Below, piece by piece: positions 33,103 through 44,609 of a stretch of 64,000 bases of DNA. Each line of letters opens with the position of its first letter. Position 1 is the stretch's first letter. This stretch comes from Pseudocercospora fijiensis CIRAD86 (taxonomy: Eukaryota; Ascomycota; Dothideomycetes; Mycosphaerellales; Mycosphaerellaceae): NCBI RefSeq assembly GCF_000340215.1, contig NW_006921542.1:1688444-1752443 (forward strand), in the 5' to 3' direction. Made by a program: the position numbers and the translations under genes. A model generated the notes under the pieces. The model ran no database searches. It had not been told where the DNA came from and worked only from the letters and a program-made list of their open reading frames with translations.

Positions 33103-36100
33103 TCCGGGGTTGCGTTAGCTACTCTATCCCTCGCCCCGGGCTCGGGGATTCCGGCTATACGTAAAATCGCTTTTTCTTAGTAGGCTATACGTAAAACTCG
33201 ACACTATAGTATATTGTAGAGTATATAGACTAGGAAATTAAATAGGGGTGCGATTAGGGTTAAGAGGCAGTAGATTTCCGTTATATTAGTAGTTAAATTG
33301 CGACCGTATATAGTTAAAATAGACCTACAATCGGCCTCCGCGCAAACCTCTCGTTAACTAGGTAATTAATAACCTTATAAGTCGGCCTATAAGTCTATTA
33401 TATAACTGCTATCTCTTATTATTGTTATTAACTAAATAGTTAACTGCTATAGCTACTATCTTAAGACTCTTCTAGCTTAATAGGGTTGTCTTTACTACTA
33501 GCGACCTCGCCTCGATAGCGACTAGTTTTCTTCGGAGGCTCGTAGAAATAGCGCTTCCGCTATACCGACTCGTAGCGCCGGCGAGGATATACTAAGTGAG
33601 GCCAAATTATAGTATATATAGTATCTTCGTTAAGCAGCGCCTCGTCTTGTTATAGCTAGTCTAGTCGAGTATTAGGCTCCTACGCGAATAGGCTATTTAA
33701 TCGCCGCTTAGTCTTAACGTCTATCTAGGTTAGAAGGTCGCCTTCGTCGTAGTTGCAGGTACGGCTTAGTAGAGATAATGTCCTTATTAGACTCTAGGTA
33801 TAGGTAATGTCGCCGCTCTTACTCGTATCGGTAGCTCGCCTATAATAGCTAACAATATTAGCGTATAGATTACTAGTCTTCTTTAAGGTAGAGTTAGAGG
33901 TTAGAAGGCGTTTATCGAAGACTCGTTATAGCGGCTTATCGATAGACTATAATATAACGTCTATCTACTTAGTCTTGCTATTATTGTTAAAGACAATACG
34001 GAAGGCCTCGCTATAGTTTACTCGATAAGTACGCGCCTTATTATAAGTACCCTCTGCCTTACGGAGAATCTTCTAGTATCTATTGTTAGCTATATCCTTG
34101 TCTTACTAAGTAAGTTGTAAGCGTAATTCGTTAGCCTCGATAGTACCTACTCGAATAAGGCGATTAGGCTATTTCTTCTAACGTTTCTTAGCTCGCTCGA
34201 CAATACTCGTAGACTAGTATTTGCGCTTGTATTCTTTACCTTTGCAGATAGCCGCGTTAACTAATATGTTATACGCCTCTTCTGCTACCTTAGTAGGTAA
34301 TAAGGAAAACGGGTTAAATAATAGTAATATACCCTATAGGGCTAGTTTTAGATAGGAGCGTCGGAAGTCCTTACGAGCTTGTATAGTAATACGAGACGCC
34401 TTAATCGTACGAGGGCTAGTCGTAGTATTTGGGAGCTATTACGGCAATTCGGGTGTTAGTGTTCGCTAAGGTAGTAGTAACGATAGTATATCCTAAGTAA
34501 TTAGGTTCTCGAGGTCCTCGATATAGTAGCGACTATTAGCGTAAAACTAGCCTTCTAAATCGATAATAGTAGGCTCTATAGAACGTTATTGCTTAACCGA
34601 CGCGATATGCTCCTACTAAGCGATATCCGCTATTGTTAGCGATTCCTCGTATCGGGCTTCTTCCTATACTAATTGACCTTTAATTGCTTACTAGTTCTAG
34701 TTACGGTTAGTAGCCCTATACTAATCTCGAATATACTTATAAGGGACCTCCCTATCGATTAGGAATATGCCTATCTTTCGAAATGCCGACCTAATATTGC
34801 TAGAAGTAAATGTCTTAGCCCGAATAGCTAAGAGTGCCTCTATAAACTTAGGTATTCTAAACTCGCTAATACTATAGTGTATAGCTTCTAATACCGCTTG
34901 CCTATGCCTTAACTTATATACCTAGAATAGGATTATATCTAAAGGCTATATAAAGTGTAAAGTATATAGTTATAGGCCCTATAATTGAATCTTATGCCGC
35001 TTTGTAAAGGCTACAAACTCCTTAAAGCAATAGGAGCCGTAATTGTCGTATAATAACACCCTCTACTCGTTTAGATCCTTAGGTCTCGTCTTGCGCTTAA
35101 ACTAGCGAATATAGTATATTATAGTGTCGTCGGTTATGTATCTAGACTCGTTAATAGTAATTAAGAAGTTGTCCTTGCCTAAGAACGAGGGTATAGTTAG
35201 TAGGCGACGTTGCCTCGGTAGCGGACTCGGACTCGGAAGTAGTAATAGTAATAGCAATAGCAGTAGTAATAGACTTACCTTCCTTCGGTACCTACCGTTC
35301 TTAGACTATTATACCTTTAATAATTAACTAATAATCTACTATCTTACTAAACGCGTTTACGGTCTCGACGACGGTTATATACGTACGGTTACTATTATAC
35401 TCGGTCTAGGCGCGCCGCTTTGTATCTATTATAACGATATACTTATTGCCGCTAATTCTAATCTAGAAGCTAGTTTTATCGAAATTCTATACATTCCGCG
35501 GCTTTATACTTAGTCGCTTTATTATCGCCTTAAAGCGGTTAAACTAGCTCCTTATCGTAGAAGGGTCGTAAGCTTCCTTCCGCTATACCTTAATCGGCTT
35601 AGACTTAACCTTACTAAGTCTATAGCGCTTTAGAAAGCGGTCCGCCTAATCTATACTAAATAGCGGTATTGTATCCTTCGACATACCTTCTAGTAGTAGG
35701 CTTACTAGCATATCTATCGCTACTATAGTAATTAGCAGTACCGGTAAGAATATGCCTATTTCGTCCCTCTTTTAATAATAATCCGCTAGCGCTATCTCTT
35801 AAGACTCGTCTAGTTTAGTATTAGTTAATAGACGACTAAATAGCGACCTACGGCCTCTTAACCGCTAGTAGATACGAGAATATAGGCGAGTTGCCTTCTT
35901 ACTCTTACAAAGCGCTCGAATACTAACCTTCTTACTATCCGAGCCCGATTTAGCTACTAATTCGTAGTACCTCGAAACGACGCGATCTACTATCCTCTCT
36001 ACCCTCTCCGCCTCGGTTAACTACTCCGTACGTACCCTCTTTACCTTTTTGCCCTTCTTACGCCCTATACCGAGTTTTCTATACGATCCGTATAGTAGAA

Positions 36101-36404
36101 TAGAAAGAATAGGAGGAATAGGAGGAATACGAGGAATACGCGTATTAGAATAAGGTAGACGCGCCTACTAAGGATTATATAAGGAAATGGCGATAGTAAG
36201 GTCTATAGCTACTACCTACTCGGATAATCTCGCTAATACAATATTTAGGCTCGCGGTTTAATACTACATATACCTAGATATCTATATAGGACTAGAACCT
36301 ACTACTATATCGAGTCTTACGTATAGCCTACTAAGAAAAAGCGATTTTACGTATAGCCGGAACTCCCGCGAATAGCGGGGAGGAGTGTCTAACGGAACCC
36401 TAGA
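33103..36404 (-). mobile_element. Fot1/pogo-type DNA transposon inserted at TA
   Basis: Terminal inverted repeats of about 100 bases are seen. The inner 50 bases (33151-33200 and 36311-36360) match at 49 of 50 positions, starting CCGGCTATACGTAAAATCGC; the outer part is more diverged but alignable. The element is bounded by TA on both sides. Removing it together with one TA rebuilds the 171-bp repeat unit found intact at 31797-31967, which proves the ends and the target duplication. A Tc1/mariner-superfamily element (Fot1/pogo branch) is expected to duplicate TA. The transposase is coded on the minus strand. Confidence 0.94.
33480..36060 (-). pseudogene. Fot1/pogo transposase, DDE_1 family, RIPped
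   Basis: The enzyme cuts and joins the element ends. The minus strand gives an N-terminal DNA-binding part (RQLTEAERVERIVD near 36030), then the catalytic core: NFDKTSFQI (first Asp, about 35490), TYITVVETVNAF and IIKG, LLYDNYGSYCFKEFVAF (second Asp, about 35030) and FIQPLDIILFQVYK (third Asp, about 34930). The spacing between the second and third Asp is 35 residues, as in pogo/Fot1. Family motifs are DETGF, LLLDGHGSH and LLQPLDVGVF, and the His to Tyr change is RIP. A Lys/Arg-rich C-terminal part continues to about 33.5 kb. TAG/TAA at Gln codons make it dead. The plus-strand open frame at 35124-35327 is antisense to it. Confidence 0.88.
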
Positions 36405-36435
36405 TACGTCTTAGTAAAGTAAACCGCTAGTCTAC
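36405..36435. repeat. 171-bp repeat, unit 2, right part
   Basis: TACGTCTTAGTAAAGTAAAC and CGCTAGTCTAC complete unit 2 after Fot1. The E2 LTR begins four bases later. Confidence 0.8.
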
Positions 36436-36438
36436 CGG

Positions 36439-36718
36439 TATTAGCTAGTAACCGGCCCTATATACCTAGGCTAAGTTTTAAGCCTATATAAGAGGCCTCC
36501 TTCTATATTATAGATAGAGTACTAACCTTATATAGTATATTATTTATATTATACTTCTATAATGCCTATATTGTAGGGCTCTAGTTATTAGCCTAAGCAA
36601 CCGTCTTATTATCCTATTATACTAAATATAGCTACCTATATCGTTATAAGTTATATTACCCTCGGTTGCCTATACTATTACTACTAGTAGTAGTAGTAGT
36701 ATTGGTTTCCGTCCTTTA
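36439..36718 (+). repeat. 5' LTR of E2
   Basis: It starts TATTAGCTAGTAACCGGCCC and ends CCGTCCTTTA, like the E1 LTR. It is closest to the E3 LTR at 40402-40681. Confidence 0.92.
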
Positions 36719-37363
36719 TTAGAGCCGAAGGTAGGGCTATCTCTTTATATCTAATAGGCTCGGGTATATCGAAGGTAGTCCTAGGGTACGAATAGCTATA
36801 ACTAGAGCAAGGGTACGATAAGAGCCTACGATATAGACGATATAGAAGTATCTCGAGGGGCTATTACGATAAGCGAAGGAACCTCTTAACGAGGGCATCT
36901 CTTTAACCCCGAAAAGCTATAAACCCTTAGGACTGTTATAGCTTAGGGCTTAGTCTATAGCTATAGCTAGCTTCTAAGGACTCGGCTCTAGGTCGAAGAC
37001 CTATTTAGTACTACTTACTCGAGATAAGCCCCGCCTAAGGAGGAGATAGACTAATTACCTATCGGCCTTACTTAGTTTGCTAAGACTATTAATTAATAGC
37101 AAATACGGATTATAGGTCGGATAGCCGGGGAGTCCCCTATTAATTAGGTAGGGCGTTCCTAGATTCGTAGCCTCGCTTATATAGTACTTAGCCTTTTACT
37201 AGAAAAAGAAGGCTACCGCCCCCCTACTTAGCTAAAGGAGATACGAACTAGTTTCTAGGATCTAGGTATAAACAGAGATTATAGTCTCTCCCTCCGAGCG
37301 GCTTTCGTCTAAATTTACTAAACTAAGCTCCTAGAGGTAGTTAGGCGACCCCTAGGAGGCTAA

Positions 37364-37394
37364 ATCCTAATAATACCCTAGGGGTAGTATTAGG
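37364..37394. repeat. Leader palindrome of E2
   Basis: TCCTAATAATACCCTAGGGG with TAGTATTAGGA is a 31-base palindrome around CCCTAGGGG, at the place matching 19439 in E1 and 41324 in E3. Confidence 0.75.
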
Positions 37395-37520
37395 AGAAAT
37401 AGCCTAATATACTACTCTCTTATATAGCAATATCTAAACAAACTAAAGACACTAAAAACACATTTATATAGCATTTTATTTTAATATAGTATTTTATTTT
37501 AACTATTTTACAATAATAGA

Positions 37521-40401
37521 ATAAGCTCTAGCTCTAGCGAAAACGAGTATTAAGAATTAGCGGAGTCCTCTAAATCCGAAACCGCCCCTAATTCTATTAA
37601 TAAAGAAATTAGGCGGCGACTAGTTAATATAAGTAAGCCTCCTACGCCCTCTACGCTAGAGGCGCTCTATACTATCCTTATAAAGATAATAGAGAAGCAA
37701 ACTAAGCTTCTCCGTTAAAACAAGCGTCGCCCGCTAGAACTAGGGAGTAGTATAAATCCCCTATTCGAAGGGTAGAACGCTATAGTATATATAGAGCGCT
37801 TTAAGGAAGGCTTAATTAAGTACGAGCTCGATAGAGAGTCTAAATAGTATAAGATCCGGTCCCTTATAAGGACTACGAGCACTAAACTCTACCGAACCCT
37901 TAGAACCCTAGTTAGCTACCTAGAAAAGGACGACAAGTCTAATACTAACTAGGAGACCTTTAAGTTAGCCTTTCTAAGGGAGTATTAGGAGCGCGATAGC
38001 CGTCGTATTAAAGGCAGTCGCGCGTAGCTCGAGGCCCTCTACTTAGTAAGGCGTACTAAGGATAACGACCTAAAGGGGTATATCCGCGAATTTGTCGAGT
38101 TAGCGGACGGTATCGAGTAGAGTAATCTCAAGAACTCTTAGAGAACGAGGCTACTTCTCTAGGGATTGCCGTAGCCTATAGCTTAGCGTATCTTCCGTCG
38201 CTATAAGCTTAGCGAGGCCGATCCTAAGAGCTTTAGGAAATACAAAGAGGTCCTAGTATATATTAAGGCCGATGTTGATAGTACCGCCGATACGAGGAAG
38301 TTTATCTAGAGCGAAGATAGGAATAACCTAGTATAGGTTAGGAAAGAAGCCTTAGGAAGTAAAGGACCTAAGTTCCTTCCTAAATCGTAAAGTAATCCTA
38401 AGACCGTAACTCCTACTATTACTAAATACTCTTAAGACGTTACGGACTTTGCTAAATCCCTAGCCTAACTTAACCTAAATACGAAGGTATTATAACGAGT
38501 TAGGGAAGTTATCGATGCTACTATACTAGGCGATATACTACTAGTCTACTAGGTTTTAGATCCTAACTAGCCTAAAGCCCCTTTAGTAGATATCCGCGCT
38601 ATACGGAAGATCTATTCTAACTTAGATAGTAAGTGCTAGATATATAGCGGTTATAAATATATCTAATCGTCCTACCCTATCTAGAAAGAGCTTCTTAATA
38701 GGAAGCTTATTATATAAGGAAATAGTCGATTCTACTATATAGATACCGGCGACAAGATTAATTTCGAATAGGATCGGAGAGCCCTAAAGCTACCTTAACT
38801 AAGGACCCTTCTAGAGAAGAAGTATAGCGGCAAGATCGAGTTTAAGGATACTAAGAATAGTATCCTTGCCGCTATTACTAAACGAGAAACTTAGAAGGTT
38901 AGGGCTAAGTAGGTTAAGAAGCGAAGTAGTAACGGTACTACCGAGCCCGTTAAAGTTAACTTTGTTTCTTAGGACCCGGATACAGTTACTAACGTTTACG
39001 CGGTTACTAAGAATAGTATAGATATCTACGCTACTATAAGGTCCTAAACCTAGTCCTAGAATAAGGATAAGAGCCTATAGAACCCTACTCGCCCTAGTAT
39101 AGTAGCCCCTACCGGGGTACTAAAGAACAAGGCGGCTAATAAGGCTAAACAATAACGAGAGTTAACCGCTAAAACTAAGACTCTCTAGATAGCTATAGAC
39201 CGCGCTACCCGACCTAGCGCCGTACCTAGTACCCTACCTATAGAGAGCCTAGTCGTCCTAGAGACTCTAGAGGTCGATATAGAAGATATTACTACTAATA
39301 TTAGTAGTACCCTAGGCCTAGCTAATCTACCGGCCTATAAGCGGAAGTTATCCAATCTAAAGAGTTTTCGCTTTAATAGGTATATAAACAAGTATAGTAC
39401 TAGCCTAGCTAACTCTATAGATACAAAGGCAAACGCTCTCTTCTAGGCTTTATAGTTCCTAGACCTTAAGTCTAACGTATCTATAGGGGAGCTATTAGTA
39501 TACAGTTTGCCTACTAATCTATTCTAGAGCCGAATCCCTAACGATACTACCTTTATAAAAGACCTCGCTACCCTTTAAAGAAAACAGGGACGAGAAGACT
39601 ATATCGATATCTCCTCCTTATAGTTCCTTCCTAAATTTTCTTTAGATACCTAAGAGTTAGTAGAAGGCGAATCGGTAACCTATAAGAACTAAGAGACTAT
39701 CGATAATGCTAACGAAGAGAGGGTTAAGGAGATAGGCCGAGGGGATAGTAATAACCCCGACCCTACTCTAGTTTTAGTTTCTATTAAGGCTATCCGATTT
39801 ACTAGCTAATAAATCGGTTAGGTAGGACCGCCTTAATCTAAGGAGCTTTACTCTATCCCTAATAATATAGATCTTTCCGTAGTTACCCGTTCTTTCGCCG
39901 TTGTCCCTACTATTTATATTTAAGTTACTATCGGGAGCTATAGTTAGTAGATGCTAGCAATGCTTAATAATAGTTTAGAGTTACTTATTATAAGTAAGCG
40001 TTAGGCTAAACAACTTAGGCTACTAATAAATAGAGACATTTCCCTCGGTATATAGGGAGTAAATAGGGAGGTTACGCTAGTAGGTACCTACTATAATATT
40101 ATAGTAGATACCTTCGGTATATACTTTTCCTTTACCTTCTAGATTGCCGCCGACCTAAATACACTAATTATTCTAGGTCGACTATAGTCTCGTATAATCC
40201 GTAGTATCTAGCGCAACTTCGACGATAGCTCCTAGGAGGGAACTATCGCTAACTAGAAGGGCAACCGAGTCGTATTTACTAGTTATATCGGTAATACTAG
40301 CTATAAGTCCTACGAGGATATCCTTACTACTTCTAGACGGTCTTCGGGAAACGCTATAGCGCGGTTATAAGACCGGCAATCTGCGCTATAAGTTAGTATA
40401 G
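37521..40401 (+). pseudogene. E2 gag-pro, truncated
   Basis: It starts at ATA (37521) followed by Ser-Ser-Ser-Ser-Ser-Glu-Asn-Glu-type sequence and follows E1 gag-pro almost codon for codon. The zinc knuckle region at 38630-38680 is more degraded than in E1: the His and the later Cys read Tyr or Ser. It is cut about 130 bases before the expected stop. Confidence 0.85.
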
Positions 40402-40681
40402 TATTAGCTAGAAACCGGCCCTATATACCTAGGCTAAGTTTTAAGCCTATATAAGAGGCCTCCTTCTATATTATAAATAGAGCACTAACCTCGTATAGTA
40501 TATTATTTATATTACACTTCTATAATGCCTATATTGTAGGGCTCTAGTTATTAGCCTAAGCAACCGTCTTATTATCCTATTATACTAAATATAGCTGCCT
40601 ATATTGCTATAGGTTATATTACCCTCGGTAGCCTATACTATTACTACTAGTAGTAGTAGTAGTATTAGTTTCCGTCCTTTA
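40402..40681 (+). repeat. 5' LTR of E3
   Basis: It starts TATTAGCTAGAAACCGGCCC and ends CCGTCCTTTA. It is preceded directly by E2 gag-pro sequence. Confidence 0.92.
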
Positions 40682-41323
40682 TTAGAGCCGAAGGTAGGGC
40701 TATCTCTTTATATCTAATAGGCTCGGGTATATCGAAGGTAGTCCTAGGGTACGAATAGCTATAACTAGAGCAAGGGTACGATAAGAGCCTACGATATAGA
40801 CGATATAGAAGTATCTTAAGGGGTTATTACGATAAGCGAAGAAACCTCTTAACGAGGGCATCTCTTTAACCCTAAAAAGCTACAAACCCTTAGGACTATT
40901 ATAGCTTAGGGCCTAGTCTATAGCTATAGCTAGCTTCTAAGGACTCGGCTCTAGGTCGAAGACCTATTTAGTACCGCTTACTCGAGATAAGCCCCGCCTA
41001 AGGAGGAGATAGACTAATTACCTATCGGCCTTGCTTAGTTTGCTAAGACTATTAATTAATAGTAAATACGGCTTATAGGTCGGATAGCTAGGGAGTCCCC
41101 TATTAATCGGATAGGGCGTTCCTAGATTCGTAGCCTCGCTTAGATAGTACTTAGCCTTCTACTAGAAAAAGAAGGCTACCGCCCCCCCGCCTAGCTAAAG
41201 GAGATATAAGCTAGTTTCTAGGATCTAGGTATAAATAGAGATTGTAGTCTCTCCCTCCGAGCGGCTTTCGTCTAATACTAAACTAAGCTCCTAGAGGTAG
41301 TTAGGCAAACCCTAGGAGGCTAA

Positions 41324-41355
41324 ATCCTAATACTATCCTAGGGGTAATACTAGGA
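41324..41355. repeat. Leader palindrome of E3
   Basis: TCCTAATACTATCCTAGGGG with TAATACTAGGA, at the same place as in E1 and E2. Confidence 0.7.
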
Positions 41356-41489
41356 GAAATAGCCTAATATACTATTCTCTCGCGTAGCAATATTATAATA
41401 AACTAAACAAACTAAAGATACTAAAAACACATTTATATAGCATTTTATTTTAATATAGTATTTTATTTCAACTATTTTATAACAATCGA

Positions 41490-44400
41490 ATAAGCTCTAG
41501 CTCTAGCGAAAACGAGTATTAAGAATTAGCGGAATCCTTTAAATCCGAAAACGCCCCTAATCCTATTAACGAAGAAATTAGGCGGCGACTAGTTAATATA
41601 AGTAAGCCTCCTACGCCCTCTACGCTAGAGGCGCTCTATACTATCCTTATAAAGATAATAGAGAAGCAAACTAAGCTTCTCCGTTAAAACAAACGTCGCC
41701 CGCTAGAACTAGGGAGTAGTATAAATCCCTTATTCGAAGGGTAGAACGCTATAGTATATATAGAGCGTTTTAAGGAAGGCTTAATTAAGTATAAGCTCGA
41801 TAGAGAGTCCGACTAGTATAAGATCCGGTCCCTTACGAGGACTACTAGTACTAAGCTTTACCGAACTCTTAGAACCCTAGTTAGCTACCTAGAAAAAGAC
41901 GATAAGTCTAATACTAACTAGGAGACCTTTAAGTTAGCCTTTCTAAGGGAGTATTAGGAGCGCGATAGCCGTCGTATTAAAGGTAGTCGCGCGTAGCTCG
42001 AAGCCCTCTACTTAGTAAGGCGCACTAAGGATAACGACCTAAAGGGGTACGTCCGCGAATTTATCGAGTTAGCGGACGGCATCGAGTAGAGTAACCTCGA
42101 AAACTCTTAGAGAACGAGGCTACTTCTCTAAGGATTGCCGTAGCCTATAGCTTAGCGTATCTTCCGTCGCTATAAGCTTAGCGAGGCCGATCCTAAGAGC
42201 TTTAGGAAATACAAAGAGGTCCTAGTATATATTAAGGCCGATATTAATAGTATAGCCGATACGAGGAAGTTTATCTACGGCGAAGACCGGAATAATCTAG
42301 CGTAGGTTAGGAAAGAAGCCTTAGGAAGTAAGGGACCTAAGTTCCTTCCTAAATCGTAAAGTAGTCCTAAGACCGTAACTCCTACTATTACTAAGCACTT
42401 TTAAGACGTTACGGACTTAGCTAAATCCCTAGCCCGACTTAACCTAAATACGAAGGTATTATAATAAGTTAGGGAAGTTATCGATACTACTATACTAGGC
42501 GATATACTACTAGTCTACTAGGTTTTAGACCCTAACTACCCTAAAGCCCCTTTAGTAGATATCTACGCTATACGGAAGATATATTCTAACTTAGATAGTA
42601 AGTGCTAGATATATAGCGGGTTTAAATATATCTAATCGTCCTACCCTATCTAAAAAGAGCTTCTTAATAGGAAGCTTATTATATAAGTAAATAGCCGATT
42701 CTACTATATAGATACTAGCGACAAGATTAATTTCGAATAGGATCGGAGAGCCTCGAAACTACCTTAGCTAAAGACCCTTCTAGAAAAGAAGTATAGCGGT
42801 AAGATCGAATTTAAGGATACTAGGAATAGTACTCTCGCCGCTATTACTAAACGAGAAACTTAGAAGGTTAGGGCTAAATAGGTTAAGGAGCAAAGTAGTA
42901 ACGGTACTACCGAGCCCGTTAAAGTTAACTTTGTTTCTTAGGACCCGGACGTAGTTACTAATGTTTACGCGGTTACTAAGAACAGTATAGATGTCTACGC
43001 TGCTATAAGGTCCTAAACCTAGTCCTAAAATAAGGGTAAGAGCCCGTAGAACCCTACTCGCCCTAGTACAGCAGCCCCTACTAGGGTACTAAAGAACAAG
43101 GCGGCCGACAAGGCTAAACAATAACGAGAGTTAACCGCTAAAACTAAGACTCTCTAGATAGCTATAGACCGCGCTACCCGATCTAGTACCGTACCTAGTA
43201 CCCTACCTATAAAGAGCCTAGTCGTCCTAGAGACTCTAAAGGTAGATATAGAAGATATTGCTACCGATATTAGTAGTACCCTAGGGCTAGCTAATCTACC
43301 GGCCTATAAGCGGAAGTTATCTAATCTAAAGAGCTTTCGCTTTAATAGGTATATAAACAAGTATAGTACTAGCCTAGCTAACTCCGTAGATATAAAGGTA
43401 AACGCTCTCTTCTAGGCTTTATAGTTCCTAGACCTTAAGTCTAATATGTCTATAAGAGAGCTACTAGCGTACGGTTTACCTACTAACCTATTCTAGAGCC
43501 GAATCCCTAACGATACTACCTTTATAAAAGATCTTACTACCCTCCGACGAAAATAGAGACGAGAAGACTATATCGACGTCTCTTCCCTATAGTTCCTTCC
43601 TAAATTTTTAGGTACCTAAGAGTTAGTAGAAGGCGAATCGGTAACCTACGAGAACTAAGAGACTATCGATAATACTAACGAAGAGGGAGTTAAGGAGATA
43701 GGCTAAGAGGATAGTAATAATCCCGACCCTACTCTAGTTTTAGTCTCTATTAAGGCTATCCGGTTTACTAGCTAATAAATCGGTCGAGTAGGACCTCCTC
43801 GACCTAAGGAACTTTATTCTATCCCTAATAATATAGACCTTTCCGTAGTTACCCGGTCCTTTACCGTCGTTCCCGCTATCTATATTTAAGTTACTATCGG
43901 GAGCTATAGTTAATAGATACTAGCAATACTTAATAATAGTTCGAAGTTACTTATTATAAGTAAGCGTTAGGCTAAATAACTTAGGCTACTAATAAATAGA
44001 GACATTTCCCTCGGTATATAGGGAGTAAATAGAGAGGTTACGCTAGTAGGTACTTACTATAATATTATAGTAGACGCCTTCGGTATATGCTTTTCCTTTA
44101 CCTTCTAGATTGCCGCCGACCTAAATACGCTAATTGTTCTAGGTCGACTATAGTCTCGTATAACCTAAAGTGTTTAGTATAACTATAACGATAGCTCCTA
44201 GGAGGGAACTATTACTAACTAGAACGGTAACCGAGTCGTATTTACTAGTTATATCGGCAATACTAGCTACAAGTCCTACGAGGATATCCTTGCTACTTCT
44301 AGACGGTCTTCGGGAAACGCTACGGCGCGGTTATAAGACCGGCAATCTACGCTATAAGTTAGTATAGCTTAAATAGGTTATTTCTAGAAGTACGCCGCTC

Positions 44401-44501
44401 CGTATATTAAGGCAAGTTTCTAGGTTCTATACTAAGAAGACGAATGCTCGAAGCGATAGCGAGTATAATATAACGACTACCTAATATACGAGTTAAGGTA
44501 A
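41490..44501 (+). pseudogene. E3 gag-pro
   Basis: A frame of 3,012 bases runs from ATA (41490) to the first of two TAA codons at 44499-44504. It parallels E1 gag-pro throughout. The conserved double TAA in two independently mutated copies argues that it is the true stop rather than RIPped CAA. The plus-strand open frame at 44170-44367 is in another frame and is a shadow. Confidence 0.85.
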
Positions 44502-44568
44502 TAATACTATCGTAAGTATTACTACCGGACGCGGGTCTACCCGAACTAACTAATTAGAGCGCGAGTCT

Positions 44569-44596
44569 AAGGCTACCCTAGGGGTATTATTACGAA
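44569..44596. repeat. Palindrome between gag-pro and pol of E3
   Basis: TAAGGCTACCCTAGGGGTAT followed by TATTA, 68 bases after the gag-pro stop. Confidence 0.7.
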
Positions 44597-44609
44597 TCTA
44601 ACGTTTTCG

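Larger units (their letters stand above)
36439..40401 (+). mobile_element. Partial gypsy element E2 (5' LTR, leader, gag-pro only)
   Basis: E2 has a 280-bp 5' LTR (36439-36718) of a subfamily differing from E1 by small changes (ATATACCTAGGCTAAG near its start), a leader with a palindrome at 37364-37394 and most of gag-pro. It stops at 40401, where the E3 LTR begins. The E1 counterpart of the stop point is near 22450. E3 probably inserted into E2, or the two recombined. No continuation of E2 is seen after E3. Confidence 0.88.

Noticed and set aside
35124..35327. Open plus-strand frame with Asn/Ser run
   Set aside because: It lies antisense within the Fot1 transposase, between the first and second catalytic Asp.
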